64,000 bases of DNA, from NCBI GenBank assembly GCA_963748925.1, contig CAVVKG010000002.1, positions 1-64,000 on the forward strand, read 5' to 3'. The stretch is from Cryomorpha sp963748925 (GTDB taxonomy: Bacteria > Bacteroidota > Bacteroidia > Flavobacteriales_D > Cryomorphaceae). Below, piece by piece: positions 53,024 through 62,209 of this stretch; positions within the stretch are counted from its first letter, which is position 1; each line of letters opens with the position of its first letter. The translations under genes and the position numbers were made by a program. Below the pieces are notes generated by a model. The model was not told the origin of the DNA, did no database searches, and was given only the letters and a program-made list of their open reading frames with translations.

Positions 53024-54697
53024 TTATTGAATGATAATCTTCTCAGTGAGGCTTCCCAACTTAAAAATATACAGCCCTTTTTCAATTCCGTAAACTGAAA
53101 TTGGATTGCCGTTGTAGGTTGCAGATACAATTACCTTTCCGCTGAGATCAATTATTTGATACGGTTGAGTACTTAGGCCTTCTTTATAATCAATCTGAAA
53201 CTCAGTTTCAATGGGATTGGGATATAGCTTAAGCTTTGAAGCCGAATTTTCAGTAACTGAGGTAGGATTGTACCCAAAATATATATCCAAAAATGCAACG
53301 CGCTCGTTGATCCATACGGCTGCATAGTCAAAGCTTTCCTGATCAAAGGGGTAGTTTGGAAACACCATACTCTCTCTTGTGTATACGTTATTGGCTTTGA
53401 GTAGCTGAAATGACTCGTCAAGTCGAGCTATAAGGCTGTCAGGATGCAAAATGCCCGGCCTGAGCTCATACCACCTCGCCCTTACCGTGTTCCAGTAATC
53501 ATTAACATTGCTATTGATAACTCTCTCATGAAAATTATTTCCAAGAATGTCATCAGTTATATTCCAATTGGTTCCATCCCACTTCGTTCCAAAGCAACCA
53601 TCTAGATCCCACGGTACATAAAAATAGGGTGTCTCGCTGCTGTAACGGGCAGTGTAAATGTTCTTACCAATATTGTCTCCGGCACGAATGGTGTTCAGAA
53701 AAATGAAATAGTCTATGTAATTATCTTCACTAAATCTGTTCCATATATCTTCAAATTCTGTTTCAGATGAGTTCATCACGAAATCAGTGAAGTCGTAAAG
53801 ATTCTGCCAGTTGGTAGTATCATCCGGATATTTTTTTTCATAATCACCCCACACAATTGAATTATTATCAAAATCTGGTAGTGCTTCAAAAGTGGTGTTT
53901 CCACCAAAATCATCCCCCTTATATAATTCTCCTTCAATCTCTTCTTCAAACGGCAGTATCTCCAGCAATTTTCGATCTACTTGCTCTGAAATGAGGTAAA
54001 TACCCGAATATCGGCCGTTTAAGAAAAGCTCTACATATTGCGACTTGGTGCCGGCTTTGGCATTGGGATGAAGGCCTATATAATGTGGTTCATGCATCTC
54101 TTGCCATAGTTCGGTAGCGCTGTGGGCTCTGATGCGAAGTGGTTCATTGTATAAACCATCGAGTATCCAGTCATCATCATTGCGCATATCTCCAATCTGT
54201 ACATCCACTTTTACCTCACCGGTTTCATCTTCCCAAAATTCAATATCGTACGTTTTCTTAGGATAGCTCTGTGATATGGCACCACGCTTCTCTATCCCTA
54301 TAGTGGAAATAATTATTTGATCTTCATCGGCATAAGAGAATTCAGCCGGTATTTTTGGCTCATCTTCAATGTTTTCCTGTGACTGAATTTTTAAGAGTGG
54401 GAGGGTTGTAAAAAAAAGACTGTAATCTTCACTACCATTATTCACCGTATAGGCTCCCGTAAACTCGAGGTTGTTGGGTATTGTGACAAAGGAAAACTCA
54501 AAATTTAATAACTCCAATTCAATATCAGAATACGGTGAAAGGTCTGAGTACGCGTCTAGATTTTGCATTTGTACAACAATTATATTATTGTACGGATCAA
54601 TTCGGAACCGATGCTCAGCCACTTCAATATTAAGCAGTTGTGCAGAGCATAACAATGAACTTAAAACAAAGCCGGTTAATAAAAGAAATTTGGTCAT
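53024..54697 (-). CDS. CotH-family secreted protein with T9SS sorting domain (paralogue)
   Basis: The 557-residue protein is co-linear with 45857-47536 over the whole length. It has a signal peptide ending CSAQ, then SYPKKTYDIEFWEDE, DDWILDGLYNEPLRIRA, YVELFLNGRYSGIYLISEQV and DLDGCFGTKWDGTNWN. The T9SS domain is at about 490-557 (LKLYPNPIETEFQID). It retains the DLDG motif that the other copy lacks, so it is the more likely active kinase-like member. The two are separated by 5.5 kb, so a dispersed duplication is inferred. Confidence 0.83.
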   Translation of the reverse strand: MTKFLLLTGFVLSSLLCSAQLLNIEVAEHRFRIDPYNNIIVVQMQNLDAYSDLSPYSDIELELLNFEFSFVTIPNNLEFTGAYTVNNGSEDYSLFFTTLPLLKIQSQENIEDEPKIPAEFSYADEDQIIISTIGIEKRGAISQSYPKKTYDIEFWEDETGEVKVDVQIGDMRNDDDWILDGLYNEPLRIRAHSATELWQEMHEPHYIGLHPNAKAGTKSQYVELFLNGRYSGIYLISEQVDRKLLEILPFEEEIEGELYKGDDFGGNTTFEALPDFDNNSIVWGDYEKKYPDDTTNWQNLYDFTDFVMNSSETEFEDIWNRFSEDNYIDYFIFLNTIRAGDNIGKNIYTARYSSETPYFYVPWDLDGCFGTKWDGTNWNITDDILGNNFHERVINSNVNDYWNTVRARWYELRPGILHPDSLIARLDESFQLLKANNVYTRESMVFPNYPFDQESFDYAAVWINERVAFLDIYFGYNPTSVTENSASKLKLYPNPIETEFQIDYKEGLSTQPYQIIDLSGKVIVSATYNGNPISVYGIEKGLYIFKLGSLTEKIIIQ

Positions 54698-54851
54698 ACA
54701 GTAAGCATTATTTCAAGGCAATAAAGTAAAGATATCCATTCTACCTATTGAAAGTCAAGCAATACTCTCAATACTCTTGGATATCTATTGAATAGAATCT
54801 TTCGGTTAAAAATTTGGCCTAATCCATACCGTGTCATTCTTCTCTCTGGTT

Positions 54852-55265
54852 TTATCCTTTCTTTCCAAGTATCAGATAATCAAACGAAAATCTTCCACCT
54901 CCTTTGACCAGGAGAACGAGGTAAATAAGTAAATATAAGTATCCTTTTTCTTGCGTCGAGATGGGATCATTTATGTGAACGATAAAAACGGCCGTAAGCA
55001 TTGTAATCAGCAATGGAATGGTGGCGAGTCTTGTTTTTAAACCAATACCAACCAGTACAGCGCAAACAACTTCTGCAAATACCGTAAGCACCAACGATGG
55101 CATCTCGCCGATTCCAAACGGATCAGCAAATTTGATTTCGCCCCCTGAGACTAATTTCATCATCTTGGGCCACCCATGCGTAAGCATTAATGCGGCAGAT
55201 CCCAAACGTAAAATTAGTAAAGTGAGGTTCGAAAAGGTCTCACGGGTTTTTGAAGATGCAGACAT
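54852..55265 (-). CDS. DoxX-family membrane protein
   Basis: The 137-residue protein has about four membrane helices and the DoxX pattern: RLGSAALMLTHGWPKM, PFGIGEMPSLVLTVFAEVV, GLKTRLATIPLLITM. DoxX members take part in quinone or thiol redox and oxidative-stress complexes; the exact role is unknown. It has a -7 box 21 nt upstream. Confidence 0.85.
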   Translation of the reverse strand: MSASSKTRETFSNLTLLILRLGSAALMLTHGWPKMMKLVSGGEIKFADPFGIGEMPSLVLTVFAEVVCAVLVGIGLKTRLATIPLLITMLTAVFIVHINDPISTQEKGYLYLLIYLVLLVKGGGRFSFDYLILGKKG

Positions 55266-55286
55266 AGCTATTTAAGATTTTGCCTG

Positions 55287-55294
55287 CAAAAATA
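55287..55294 (-). promoter_or_regulatory. -7 promoter box of the DoxX gene
   Basis: The minus strand reads TATTTTTG, a full match to TAnnTTTG, 21 nt before the start codon. Confidence 0.45.
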
Positions 55295-55307
55295 ATAAAC
55301 CATAGAA

Positions 55308-55862
55308 CTATTTAGAGCTGTTGTTTTGAGCTACCCAGATTAGTTTTGAAGTCTTGTAACCCAATTCTTCTGCTATCTGCAAATATTCGGTTTTTACGCT
55401 TTCGGGAATTTCTTTATATCGGGAAAGAATCCATAAATAGTTTAAATCATCGCCTGCAACAAGCGCATACGTATAGTCTGTATCAATTGCTATCACATTA
55501 TAACCAGAATAAAAGGGGCCGAAAAATGAAACTTTTAGCGCTCCTTCATCCGAATCATTTCTGAATTTTGCTGTTCCCTTTGATTTTTTCCATTCATTCT
55601 TTACCGTGTCATATCCTCGATTAACAACCTTTATATTACCTGTTAGCTTCTGTGAATATTCTGCAGTAACATTAATAAGGTTTTTCTCAAAACGATAGTC
55701 CATTCGTGCTATCTCATACCATTTCCCCAAAAATTTCTTTTTGTCGAATGGTTTAACAGGAACAGCCCCTTCCGGTATCGAAGCCTTAGAAGAGAACATT
55801 AATAATCCGCCAGCAGCAATAAGTGCTGAGCCAATTAAATATTTTTTTGGTGAATTTTTCAT
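55308..55862 (-). CDS. blc: Bacterial lipocalin
   Basis: The 184-residue protein has a hydrophobic N-terminus (about 8-26) that could be a signal or membrane anchor; no lipobox cysteine is seen. The lipocalin barrel has the conserved GKWYEIARMDYRFEK, ITAEYSQK-like strand (VTAEYSQK), NRGYDT and YNVIAIDTDYTYALVAG, plus a C-terminal helix with LGYKTSKL. Blc proteins bind lipids in the envelope. It lies next to the DoxX gene, but the 42-nt gap holds that gene's promoter. Confidence 0.85.
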   Translation of the reverse strand: MKNSPKKYLIGSALIAAGGLLMFSSKASIPEGAVPVKPFDKKKFLGKWYEIARMDYRFEKNLINVTAEYSQKLTGNIKVVNRGYDTVKNEWKKSKGTAKFRNDSDEGALKVSFFGPFYSGYNVIAIDTDYTYALVAGDDLNYLWILSRYKEIPESVKTEYLQIAEELGYKTSKLIWVAQNNSSK

Positions 55863-55965
55863 CTGTGGTCTGGTTCTAATTTCTACTTAAATTATAACAG
55901 TTTACTGACCATATAGTTCAAATAATTTCATGTAGCGGCAGCATCTAAAGTTATCCTAATACGAT

Positions 55966-57270
55966 TTAGTCCAAAATACGAATTCTTACTTTCTTTTTTT
56001 TCAGGCGACTATTATTGAGCTGTTTTACCAAAGTATCGGCCTTTTCAAATGGCACGGCAACAAAGGCGCAATCTTGTTTTAATTCTATTTCTCCCAATTC
56101 ACCTTTCTCAAGTTTTCCCTGTTTGAAAAAGAGTCCGGCAATATCGCCTTTTGATATTTTGTCTTTTCTGCCTCCAGATATAAAGAGGGTTTCCCATAAA
56201 GTGTCGGGTGGCGCTTCCGCGAATTGCAAATCAAGAATCTCGGCGCCTTCTATAAAATCAGGAATTGATTCTGTTTCCGATTTAATTACAAAAGCAGTTC
56301 CGTTACTCTGCATTCTGGCAGTTCTTCCATTTCTATGGATGAACTCATCTTCCTTTACCGGAAGTTCAAAATGAATAATATAATCGAGTGCCGGTACATC
56401 TATTCCACGTGCAGCCAAGTCGGTAGCGAGTAAGATGCGTTGGGTACCATTTCGGAATTTAATCAGGGCATTTTCTCTTTCCATTTGCTCTAAACTTCCG
56501 TGAAAAGTTACGTGACGTATCTCGTGATCGGCCAGATAATCGCTAACTTCCTGAATCGACTCTTTGAAATTGCAAAAAATGATTCCATTTGCTTTACCTA
56601 AGTTATTCAGCAGATTTTCGAGAGATTTTAGCTTGTTGGTCGTATCAATACGCTTCAATGCAAGCTGTGACTTGTCCGATCCGGTATAGTGAAGGTATTG
56701 GGGGTCCTTCATTTCAAGAAATTCCGGAATAGCCGTTTTTTGTGTAGCCGAGGTCAGAATCTTTTTTTCGAGACCGGTAAGCACGTCCAATATTTCACGA
56801 AGTTCTTTTTCAAAGCCAACTTCCAGTGATTTGTCAAACTCATCAAGCACCAGAATTTTAATCTCAGTAGTGTCAACCCTATCCCTTCTAAAATGATCGG
56901 CAAGCCGTCCGGGTGTGCCAACAAGAATAGCTGGGGCATGGCTTAGTTCCAAAAGATCTTTTGACCCGGAACGACCTCCATATACGGCATTGGCTTTTAA
57001 TCCACTTCCCATATCGCGTATTACTTGTTCAATTTGAATAGCAAGCTCACGCGAAGGAGTAATGATGAGTGCCTGAATTTTATCCAGGTCGGGATTCAGT
57101 AATTCAATGATGGGCAGAAGGAATGCAAGGGTTTTACCAGTACCCGTTGGTGATACAATTATCGTTTCTGAATGAAGCGAGATGCTAGCTTGCGCCGACT
57201 TCTGCATTTCATTGAGCTCCGCAATTCCTAATTTATCGAGAATTTCCTGCTGATTTTTGATTGTTGACAT
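55966..57270 (-). CDS. DEAD-box RNA helicase, DbpA-type C-terminus
   Basis: The 434-residue protein has the Q motif (LNEMQKSAQ), Walker A SPTGTGKTLAF, PSRELAI, motif II as DEFD instead of DEAD, SAT, and HRNGRTAR in the second RecA domain. Residues about 365-434 form a DbpA-like RNA-binding domain that in E. coli recognises 23S rRNA. It therefore probably assists 50S assembly. The -7 box lies 4 nt from the start codon, suggesting a leaderless mRNA. Confidence 0.88.
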   Translation of the reverse strand: MSTIKNQQEILDKLGIAELNEMQKSAQASISLHSETIIVSPTGTGKTLAFLLPIIELLNPDLDKIQALIITPSRELAIQIEQVIRDMGSGLKANAVYGGRSGSKDLLELSHAPAILVGTPGRLADHFRRDRVDTTEIKILVLDEFDKSLEVGFEKELREILDVLTGLEKKILTSATQKTAIPEFLEMKDPQYLHYTGSDKSQLALKRIDTTNKLKSLENLLNNLGKANGIIFCNFKESIQEVSDYLADHEIRHVTFHGSLEQMERENALIKFRNGTQRILLATDLAARGIDVPALDYIIHFELPVKEDEFIHRNGRTARMQSNGTAFVIKSETESIPDFIEGAEILDLQFAEAPPDTLWETLFISGGRKDKISKGDIAGLFFKQGKLEKGELGEIELKQDCAFVAVPFEKADTLVKQLNNSRLKKKKVRIRILD

Positions 57271-57274
57271 GGAG

Positions 57275-57282
57275 CAAAAGTA
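57275..57282 (-). promoter_or_regulatory. -7 promoter box of the DbpA-type helicase gene
   Basis: The minus strand reads TACTTTTG, a full match to TAnnTTTG, ending 4 nt before the start codon. Confidence 0.5.
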
Positions 57283-57334
57283 GACTAAGAATCTTAATTG
57301 AAGTCAATTAAAGGCTAATAGAAGCCCTGAAGAA

Positions 57335-57574
57335 CTAAGATTGCTTATTTTTCTTTATTGAATTCTTTGCTAAGGGAATAGGAACTTCCTCGTGAGTAAT
57401 TGTGCTAACCGGACAAATATCTTCACATTTCAAACAAGCTATGGTGCAAGGAGTTTGTACTGCGATTGTGTCAAAATCACTTACAAAGCCGGCTGGCTGA
57501 GGGCAAACAGCAATGCATGCTCCACAGTTTATACAGGCATTCCATCCTATATCAAAAATAACCGGTTTCTTCAT
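57335..57574 (-). CDS. 2[4Fe-4S] ferredoxin
   Basis: The 79-residue protein has two cysteine clusters: CINCGACIAVCPQP (canonical CxxCxxCxxxCP) and CTIACLKCEDICP (first spacing CxxxC). Its start overlaps the stop of the FAD-dependent reductase gene by 4 nt (57571-57574), which strongly suggests that it supplies electrons to that enzyme. Confidence 0.9.
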   Translation of the reverse strand: MKKPVIFDIGWNACINCGACIAVCPQPAGFVSDFDTIAVQTPCTIACLKCEDICPVSTITHEEVPIPLAKNSIKKNKQS

Positions 57575-58734
57575 ATTTTCTTGTATTCGCTGTTAGGACT
57601 GAAGTAATTACTCATGGTTTCGAAAAGCAGTTTATTCTGAGTAGCTGTTTCTTTTTCTTTAAAGATACTCTTCTTTACATCGTAGAGCTTCCACATTTGA
57701 TTTCCAAACGCCTCCAGCCAGTTGTCCTGATATTTTGAAAGATTCTTTTCAATGTGGTTATCACCGGAAGGCAAATGATCGATCAGGAAATTTGCCGCAA
57801 CAGTACCACCGCTTAATGCGGTGTGAATTCCCCCACCAGTAATAGGATTTACATGCCGCGCTGCATCGCCTACCAGCAGAATATTATTAGCATATTGCTT
57901 TTTGAGTGGAGAGGCCAGGGGTACGCCACCTCCCTGCACTTCCAATATTCTGGCATTCTTAAAACGATGGCTTAGAAAGGAATTTTTAATAAACTTATCG
58001 AGATGCCATCGCGCATCCTTCTTGGTATACGGCGCAATTATTCCCAGGCCAATTTCTGCGTAGCCATGACCCTTCGGAAAAACCCAGCCATAGCCACCGG
58101 GTGCAGTTTCGCTACCAGTAATCAACTCCAGTAGGCCATTTGTTTCAACACCATCAACAACAATTTGGAGGCAACTTGCTAACTCCTTCATTTTAATATG
58201 TGTTTTTATTCCGGCCCATTTCCCAACTTGAGAGCGGAGGCCATCTGCGCCTACAATAATTTTGGTTTTAACTTTTTCAATAGTATTGTAATGCTTGATA
58301 GAAACGATAACCCCTTCGCCGGAAGGCTCATACCCCAAACCTTCAGCTTTAAGCCAAGCTGTGGCACCCGCTCTCTCGGCAAGAGTGAGCAAATACCTGT
58401 CAAACCGCCTTCTGTCAACTACATAACCCAGCGGATTGGCTCCTTCTTGTGATCCGTATTCTTTTGGTTTTATATTGCGGTAGTCAATTTCTTTTTCGCT
58501 GCCAAAGCCGTCCATTATTTTAAAACCGTAAATGGATTCGTGGATAAACTCTGAATTCGGCTCAATACCGTTTTCAATAAGTGCGTGACGGCTTACAGCA
58601 CCGCTGCATTGAATGGGTGCGCCAAGTTCCTGCCGTTTATCAACGATTAAAACAGAGAAACCTGCTGAGGCTAATTTTCGCGCTACAGTACTCCCGGCAG
58701 GACCGGCACCAATAATTACAACATCATATTCCAT
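57571..58734 (-). CDS. Geranylgeranyl reductase-family FAD-dependent oxidoreductase
   Basis: The 387-residue protein has the FAD motif VVIIGAGPAGSTVARKLA, followed by VVDRRRFDRYLL, a middle GADGLRSQVGKWAG, and LVGDAARHVNPITGGGIHTAL near the end. The family reduces isoprenoid double bonds of lipids, quinones or chlorophyll side chains. Here the product is unknown, perhaps a polyprenyl lipid or menaquinone tail. The overlapping ferredoxin gene is a plausible electron donor, as in an archaeal pair. Confidence 0.85.
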   Translation of the reverse strand: MEYDVVIIGAGPAGSTVARKLASAGFSVLIVDKRQELGAPIQCSGAVSRHALIENGIEPNSEFIHESIYGFKIMDGFGSEKEIDYRNIKPKEYGSQEGANPLGYVVDRRRFDRYLLTLAERAGATAWLKAEGLGYEPSGEGVIVSIKHYNTIEKVKTKIIVGADGLRSQVGKWAGIKTHIKMKELASCLQIVVDGVETNGLLELITGSETAPGGYGWVFPKGHGYAEIGLGIIAPYTKKDARWHLDKFIKNSFLSHRFKNARILEVQGGGVPLASPLKKQYANNILLVGDAARHVNPITGGGIHTALSGGTVAANFLIDHLPSGDNHIEKNLSKYQDNWLEAFGNQMWKLYDVKKSIFKEKETATQNKLLFETMSNYFSPNSEYKKI

Positions 58735-58836
58735 TTACGAACGGTCTCTGGTCTTTAAAACGTGAACATCTAACAGCGTTACATAAATATTGTTGGAGCC
58801 GGTTTAAGAAGCCTACTAAAAATTGCTTCGATAGCT

Positions 58837-58844
58837 TATCTTTG
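58837..58844 (+). promoter_or_regulatory. -7 promoter box of the arginase-family gene
   Basis: TATCTTTG fully matches TAnnTTTG, 13 nt before the start codon. Confidence 0.45.
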
Positions 58845-58857
58845 CTCCCTTTTAGAA

Positions 58858-59883
58858 ATGAAGAAATACCTCAAAATATATACCCGCGAAGATCTTGCTC
58901 CTTATGAAAATGAGCGTAAGGGAGCTGTTGTGTGGAGTAAGAATTTGTTGTTTTTTAATAAGGAGTCAGGTTTAAGTGATCAGCTGGAAAAATCATCTGC
59001 GAAATACATTCTTTTTGGAATTACAGAAGATGCCGGTGTACTGGCAAATCACGGTCGGCCGGGAGCTGATAATGCGTGGCGTGCGACAATGAAAGCCTTG
59101 CTCAATGTACAGTACAATCGCTTTAATAAAGCCGAAAATGTAATTCTACTTGGCAATTTGGATTTTTCGGAATTGCTCGCATCGCTAAACCTGGAGGAAG
59201 GGTTCAATCCGGCTAGCCTGCATGATACGGTCGCTCATATCGACGACGTGGTAAGTGAGCTGGTAGAGAAAATAGTTCGAGCCGGTAAGATCCCTATTGC
59301 GGTTGGCGGTGGTCACAACAATGCTTATGGAATGCTCAAAGGAACGGCACTTGCTTTAGGCAAAAGTGTAAATGTGATAAACATTGATGCGCATGCCGAT
59401 TTACGTCCACGAGACTATCGACATAGCGGAAACGGTTTTTCCTACGCCTATGTGGAGGGGTATTTAAAAAAGTATTTCATTTATGGTTTGCATGAGAATT
59501 ACATCTCTGAAGCCATTTCTAAAAAGATAGAAGGTTGGTCAGAAAACGTGGCTTACAATACCTATGAAGAACTTGAAGTGCGCTGTGACAAGGATTCTGC
59601 AGCTGAAACTGTGAGAGCTTTGAAATTCGTATCCGCACAAGGGGCTTCATTCGGGTTGGAAATAGACTGTGATGTGATGGAAAATATTCCAACGAGTGCT
59701 CTCACACCATCGGGATTATCGGTACAGCAAGTACGCAGGCTCAATCATGTTTTCAGCCGCAGTCCACAAATCCGATATTTGCATATCTGCGAAGCTGCTC
59801 CAGATTCAGAAAAACCTGAAGAGATGATTAGGGTAGGAAAACTTATTGCCTATTTAATTACCGACTTTGTGCGGCAAGGGTGA
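58858..59883 (+). CDS. Arginase/formimidoylglutamase-family hydrolase
   Basis: The 341-residue protein shows the ureohydrolase metal motifs: GGGHNNAYG, NIDAHADLRP (DxHxD) and LEIDCDVME (DxD). It thus binds two Mn ions and hydrolyses a guanidino or formimino compound. Relatives in Bacteroidota are annotated as formimidoylglutamase (histidine degradation), but no other hut gene is nearby, so the substrate is not settled. It is monocistronic. Confidence 0.85.
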   Translation: MKKYLKIYTREDLAPYENERKGAVVWSKNLLFFNKESGLSDQLEKSSAKYILFGITEDAGVLANHGRPGADNAWRATMKALLNVQYNRFNKAENVILLGNLDFSELLASLNLEEGFNPASLHDTVAHIDDVVSELVEKIVRAGKIPIAVGGGHNNAYGMLKGTALALGKSVNVINIDAHADLRPRDYRHSGNGFSYAYVEGYLKKYFIYGLHENYISEAISKKIEGWSENVAYNTYEELEVRCDKDSAAETVRALKFVSAQGASFGLEIDCDVMENIPTSALTPSGLSVQQVRRLNHVFSRSPQIRYLHICEAAPDSEKPEEMIRVGKLIAYLITDFVRQG

Positions 59884-60353
59884 TAAAGCAGATGATTATT
59901 AGATGTGGCTTTTTCGTACTTTAAAAACTAATTCATAGTCGTTTTCTACTTTTTCAATTCCACTGTTAAGGCTGCTCATGGTTTTCTTTGTCTCAGACCT
60001 AACTCTACTTTTAATGCTGCTGATTTTATTTCTTGTACGCTTCATTGTTCTAATGGATTATTAAACTTCGGTGATTAAACTGTTTGTGCTTTTCGTGTAT
60101 ACTATTTACGTACCACTTTATTTCCTGAATTCTGATGAGAGTTGTATTTGCTTGATTGTATGATATATATCATCCGAATATCAAATAGCCACTTGTTTTA
60201 GCCATAGAAAAAAGTGTAGAAAAACTCCCCATTTTGACGATTTGGGGGGTAAAAGTGTAGACTCAATTCCCGTTGTATAATTTACTTAGCATCTACTTCT
60301 TTTTTTTGGCATATTTGATGTTTTGAATTCTTACTTATTTAATAGAAGCAATT
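59884..60353. other. Intergenic region, 470 bases
   Basis: A perfect 14-bp palindrome ATGATATATATCAT lies at 60160-60173. No long open frame or RNA is evident. Two short minus-strand frames near 59899-60046 have no support. The 5' leader of the MscS gene probably begins here. Confidence 0.4.
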
Positions 60354-62192
60354 ATGAAGTCTGTTTCAATTTTTATATTCTTCTTTCACGCTTTTATTTG
60401 TAGTCAATCTATAAGTGCTCAGCAAGACAGCCTAAATTCTGTGAGTGTTGACAGGAGTTTGGAATCCGGCCAAGTTCGCACAAGCAATTTGATGCAAATC
60501 GCCGATTCCATACAGCTTTCTGACAGTATTCAGGCGGCTGCACTTCAAGCAGAAATAAATTTACTTCAGGATTCTGAAAGATCTAGAAGAGAAGCTCTTC
60601 AAGCCAAAATAGATTCGTTAAACAGGCGGAAAGCTGAGCAGAAGATTATGCTTCAACACCAGGTTGATTCACTCAGGGCTGTAACTGTTGGAGCTCCACT
60701 TACTTTTAACGGGGATACGTTATTTTATATTTTTTCAAAACTTGGGCCTTTCTCTCCATCACAAAGAGCAGAAAGCATTTCAAAGAAACTGAACAGGCTC
60801 GGCGATCTTGATGATTTTGATTCTAATAAGCTGGTAATAACTCAGGGTCCAGAAAGTGACGATTTGAGCTATGAAGATATTATTATTCTTAGTGTTACAG
60901 ATGCTGATGCCTTTTGGAAGGGTATTCAGAGAAACGAGCTTATTGAAATTTATAGAGTAGAAGCACTGGAAGCTATTGAGGTTTACCGCGATCAGTTTGA
61001 TATTTACAACAACATAAAGCGATTTTTCCTGCTCATTCTTGTCGTTTTTATTCTCGTCTTTGCAATAAAATATATGAACAGGGGCTTTACAGCTTTAAAT
61101 ATAAAGCTGGTAAAACAGAGTTCCAGATATATAAGCGGATTAAAGGTAAAGAATGTTGAAGTGCTTTCGCCGGAAAGGGAAAAGCAGGTGCTTCGATACG
61201 TGCTTAGAGGAATGAAGTGGATTCTGATTCTCTTCATTATTTACATTTCGCTACCTACTATTTTCAGTATTTTTCCTGCTACAGAGAATCTTGCTAACCA
61301 GTTATTTAGTTATATAATAGATCCATTTAAAGCTATAATTCTTGGTTTCTTAGGTTACATCCCAGAGATGATTACCATTGTAGTGATACTTGCTGTAACC
61401 CATTATATAACGCGTTTTTTACGTGCCTTAGCAATAGAAGTTGAAAATGAAAAAATTGTAATTCATGGCTTTTACTCAGATTGGGCAAAACCCACTTTCA
61501 ATCTCATTAGAATCGTAATTTATGCCTTTGCCTTCATAACTATTTTCCCTTACTTGCCCGGTAGCGATTCGCCTGTTTTTAAAGGCGTGAGTGTGTTTAT
61601 TGGTGTCTTAATCTCCTTGGGTTCTACATCTGCAATAGGTAATATAATTGCGGGTCTTGTTATTACCTATATGCGTCCGTTTAAATTAGGCGATCGAGTA
61701 AAAATAGGAGAAACTACGGGCGACATAATGTCTAAAAACCTCCTTGTAACCAGAGTAAGAACGATTAAAAATGAAGATATTAGTATTCCAAACTCTGCTA
61801 TCTTAAACGGTAGTACTATCAATTATTCAACCAATGCAGAAAAGCTGGGATTGGTACTTCACAGCACAGTAACTATAGGCTATGATGTGCCCTGGAGGAA
61901 GGTGCATGAACTATTGGTAGATGCAGCTATGAAGACAGAGTTTGTTAGCAAAGATCCTCAACCGTTTGTTCTTCAAACCAGTCTCGATGATTTTTATGTG
62001 AGCTATCAAATCAACCTTTACACTCAAAACTCTGGGCTAGCCGCTAAAATTTATTCCGACTTGCATAGCCATATACAGGATAATTTCGCTGAGGCGGATG
62101 TTGAAATCATGTCGCCTCATTTTCGCGCTGAGCGAGATGGAAGTGAAGTGGCTATTCCAAAAGGGTTTAAGCCTCCTAAGAATTCGCCGTAG
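60354..62192 (+). CDS. MscS-family mechanosensitive channel with N-terminal periplasmic extension
   Basis: The 612-residue protein has a signal peptide ending SAQ (about 1-23) and a charged helical, coiled-coil-like region (about 55-110). About five membrane segments follow from residue 215. The MscS pore helix and beta domain are at about 415-500: GSTSAIGNIIAGLVITYMRP, then KLGDRVKIGETTGDI and ISIPNSAILNG. It releases solutes on hypo-osmotic shock. The long periplasmic N-terminus resembles MscK/MscM-type channels but is much shorter. It is convergent with the next gene, with a gap of 17 nt. Confidence 0.9.
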   Translation: MKSVSIFIFFFHAFICSQSISAQQDSLNSVSVDRSLESGQVRTSNLMQIADSIQLSDSIQAAALQAEINLLQDSERSRREALQAKIDSLNRRKAEQKIMLQHQVDSLRAVTVGAPLTFNGDTLFYIFSKLGPFSPSQRAESISKKLNRLGDLDDFDSNKLVITQGPESDDLSYEDIIILSVTDADAFWKGIQRNELIEIYRVEALEAIEVYRDQFDIYNNIKRFFLLILVVFILVFAIKYMNRGFTALNIKLVKQSSRYISGLKVKNVEVLSPEREKQVLRYVLRGMKWILILFIIYISLPTIFSIFPATENLANQLFSYIIDPFKAIILGFLGYIPEMITIVVILAVTHYITRFLRALAIEVENEKIVIHGFYSDWAKPTFNLIRIVIYAFAFITIFPYLPGSDSPVFKGVSVFIGVLISLGSTSAIGNIIAGLVITYMRPFKLGDRVKIGETTGDIMSKNLLVTRVRTIKNEDISIPNSAILNGSTINYSTNAEKLGLVLHSTVTIGYDVPWRKVHELLVDAAMKTEFVSKDPQPFVLQTSLDDFYVSYQINLYTQNSGLAAKIYSDLHSHIQDNFAEADVEIMSPHFRAERDGSEVAIPKGFKPPKNSP

Positions 62193-62209
62193 GCACCAAC
62201 AAAAAATGC

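Noticed and set aside
59899..60046. Apparent 48-codon basic ORF on the minus strand between the arginase-family and MscS genes
   Set aside because: Careful reading shows it needs a frame change near 60000; the two real frames are 17 and 26 codons, with no support.
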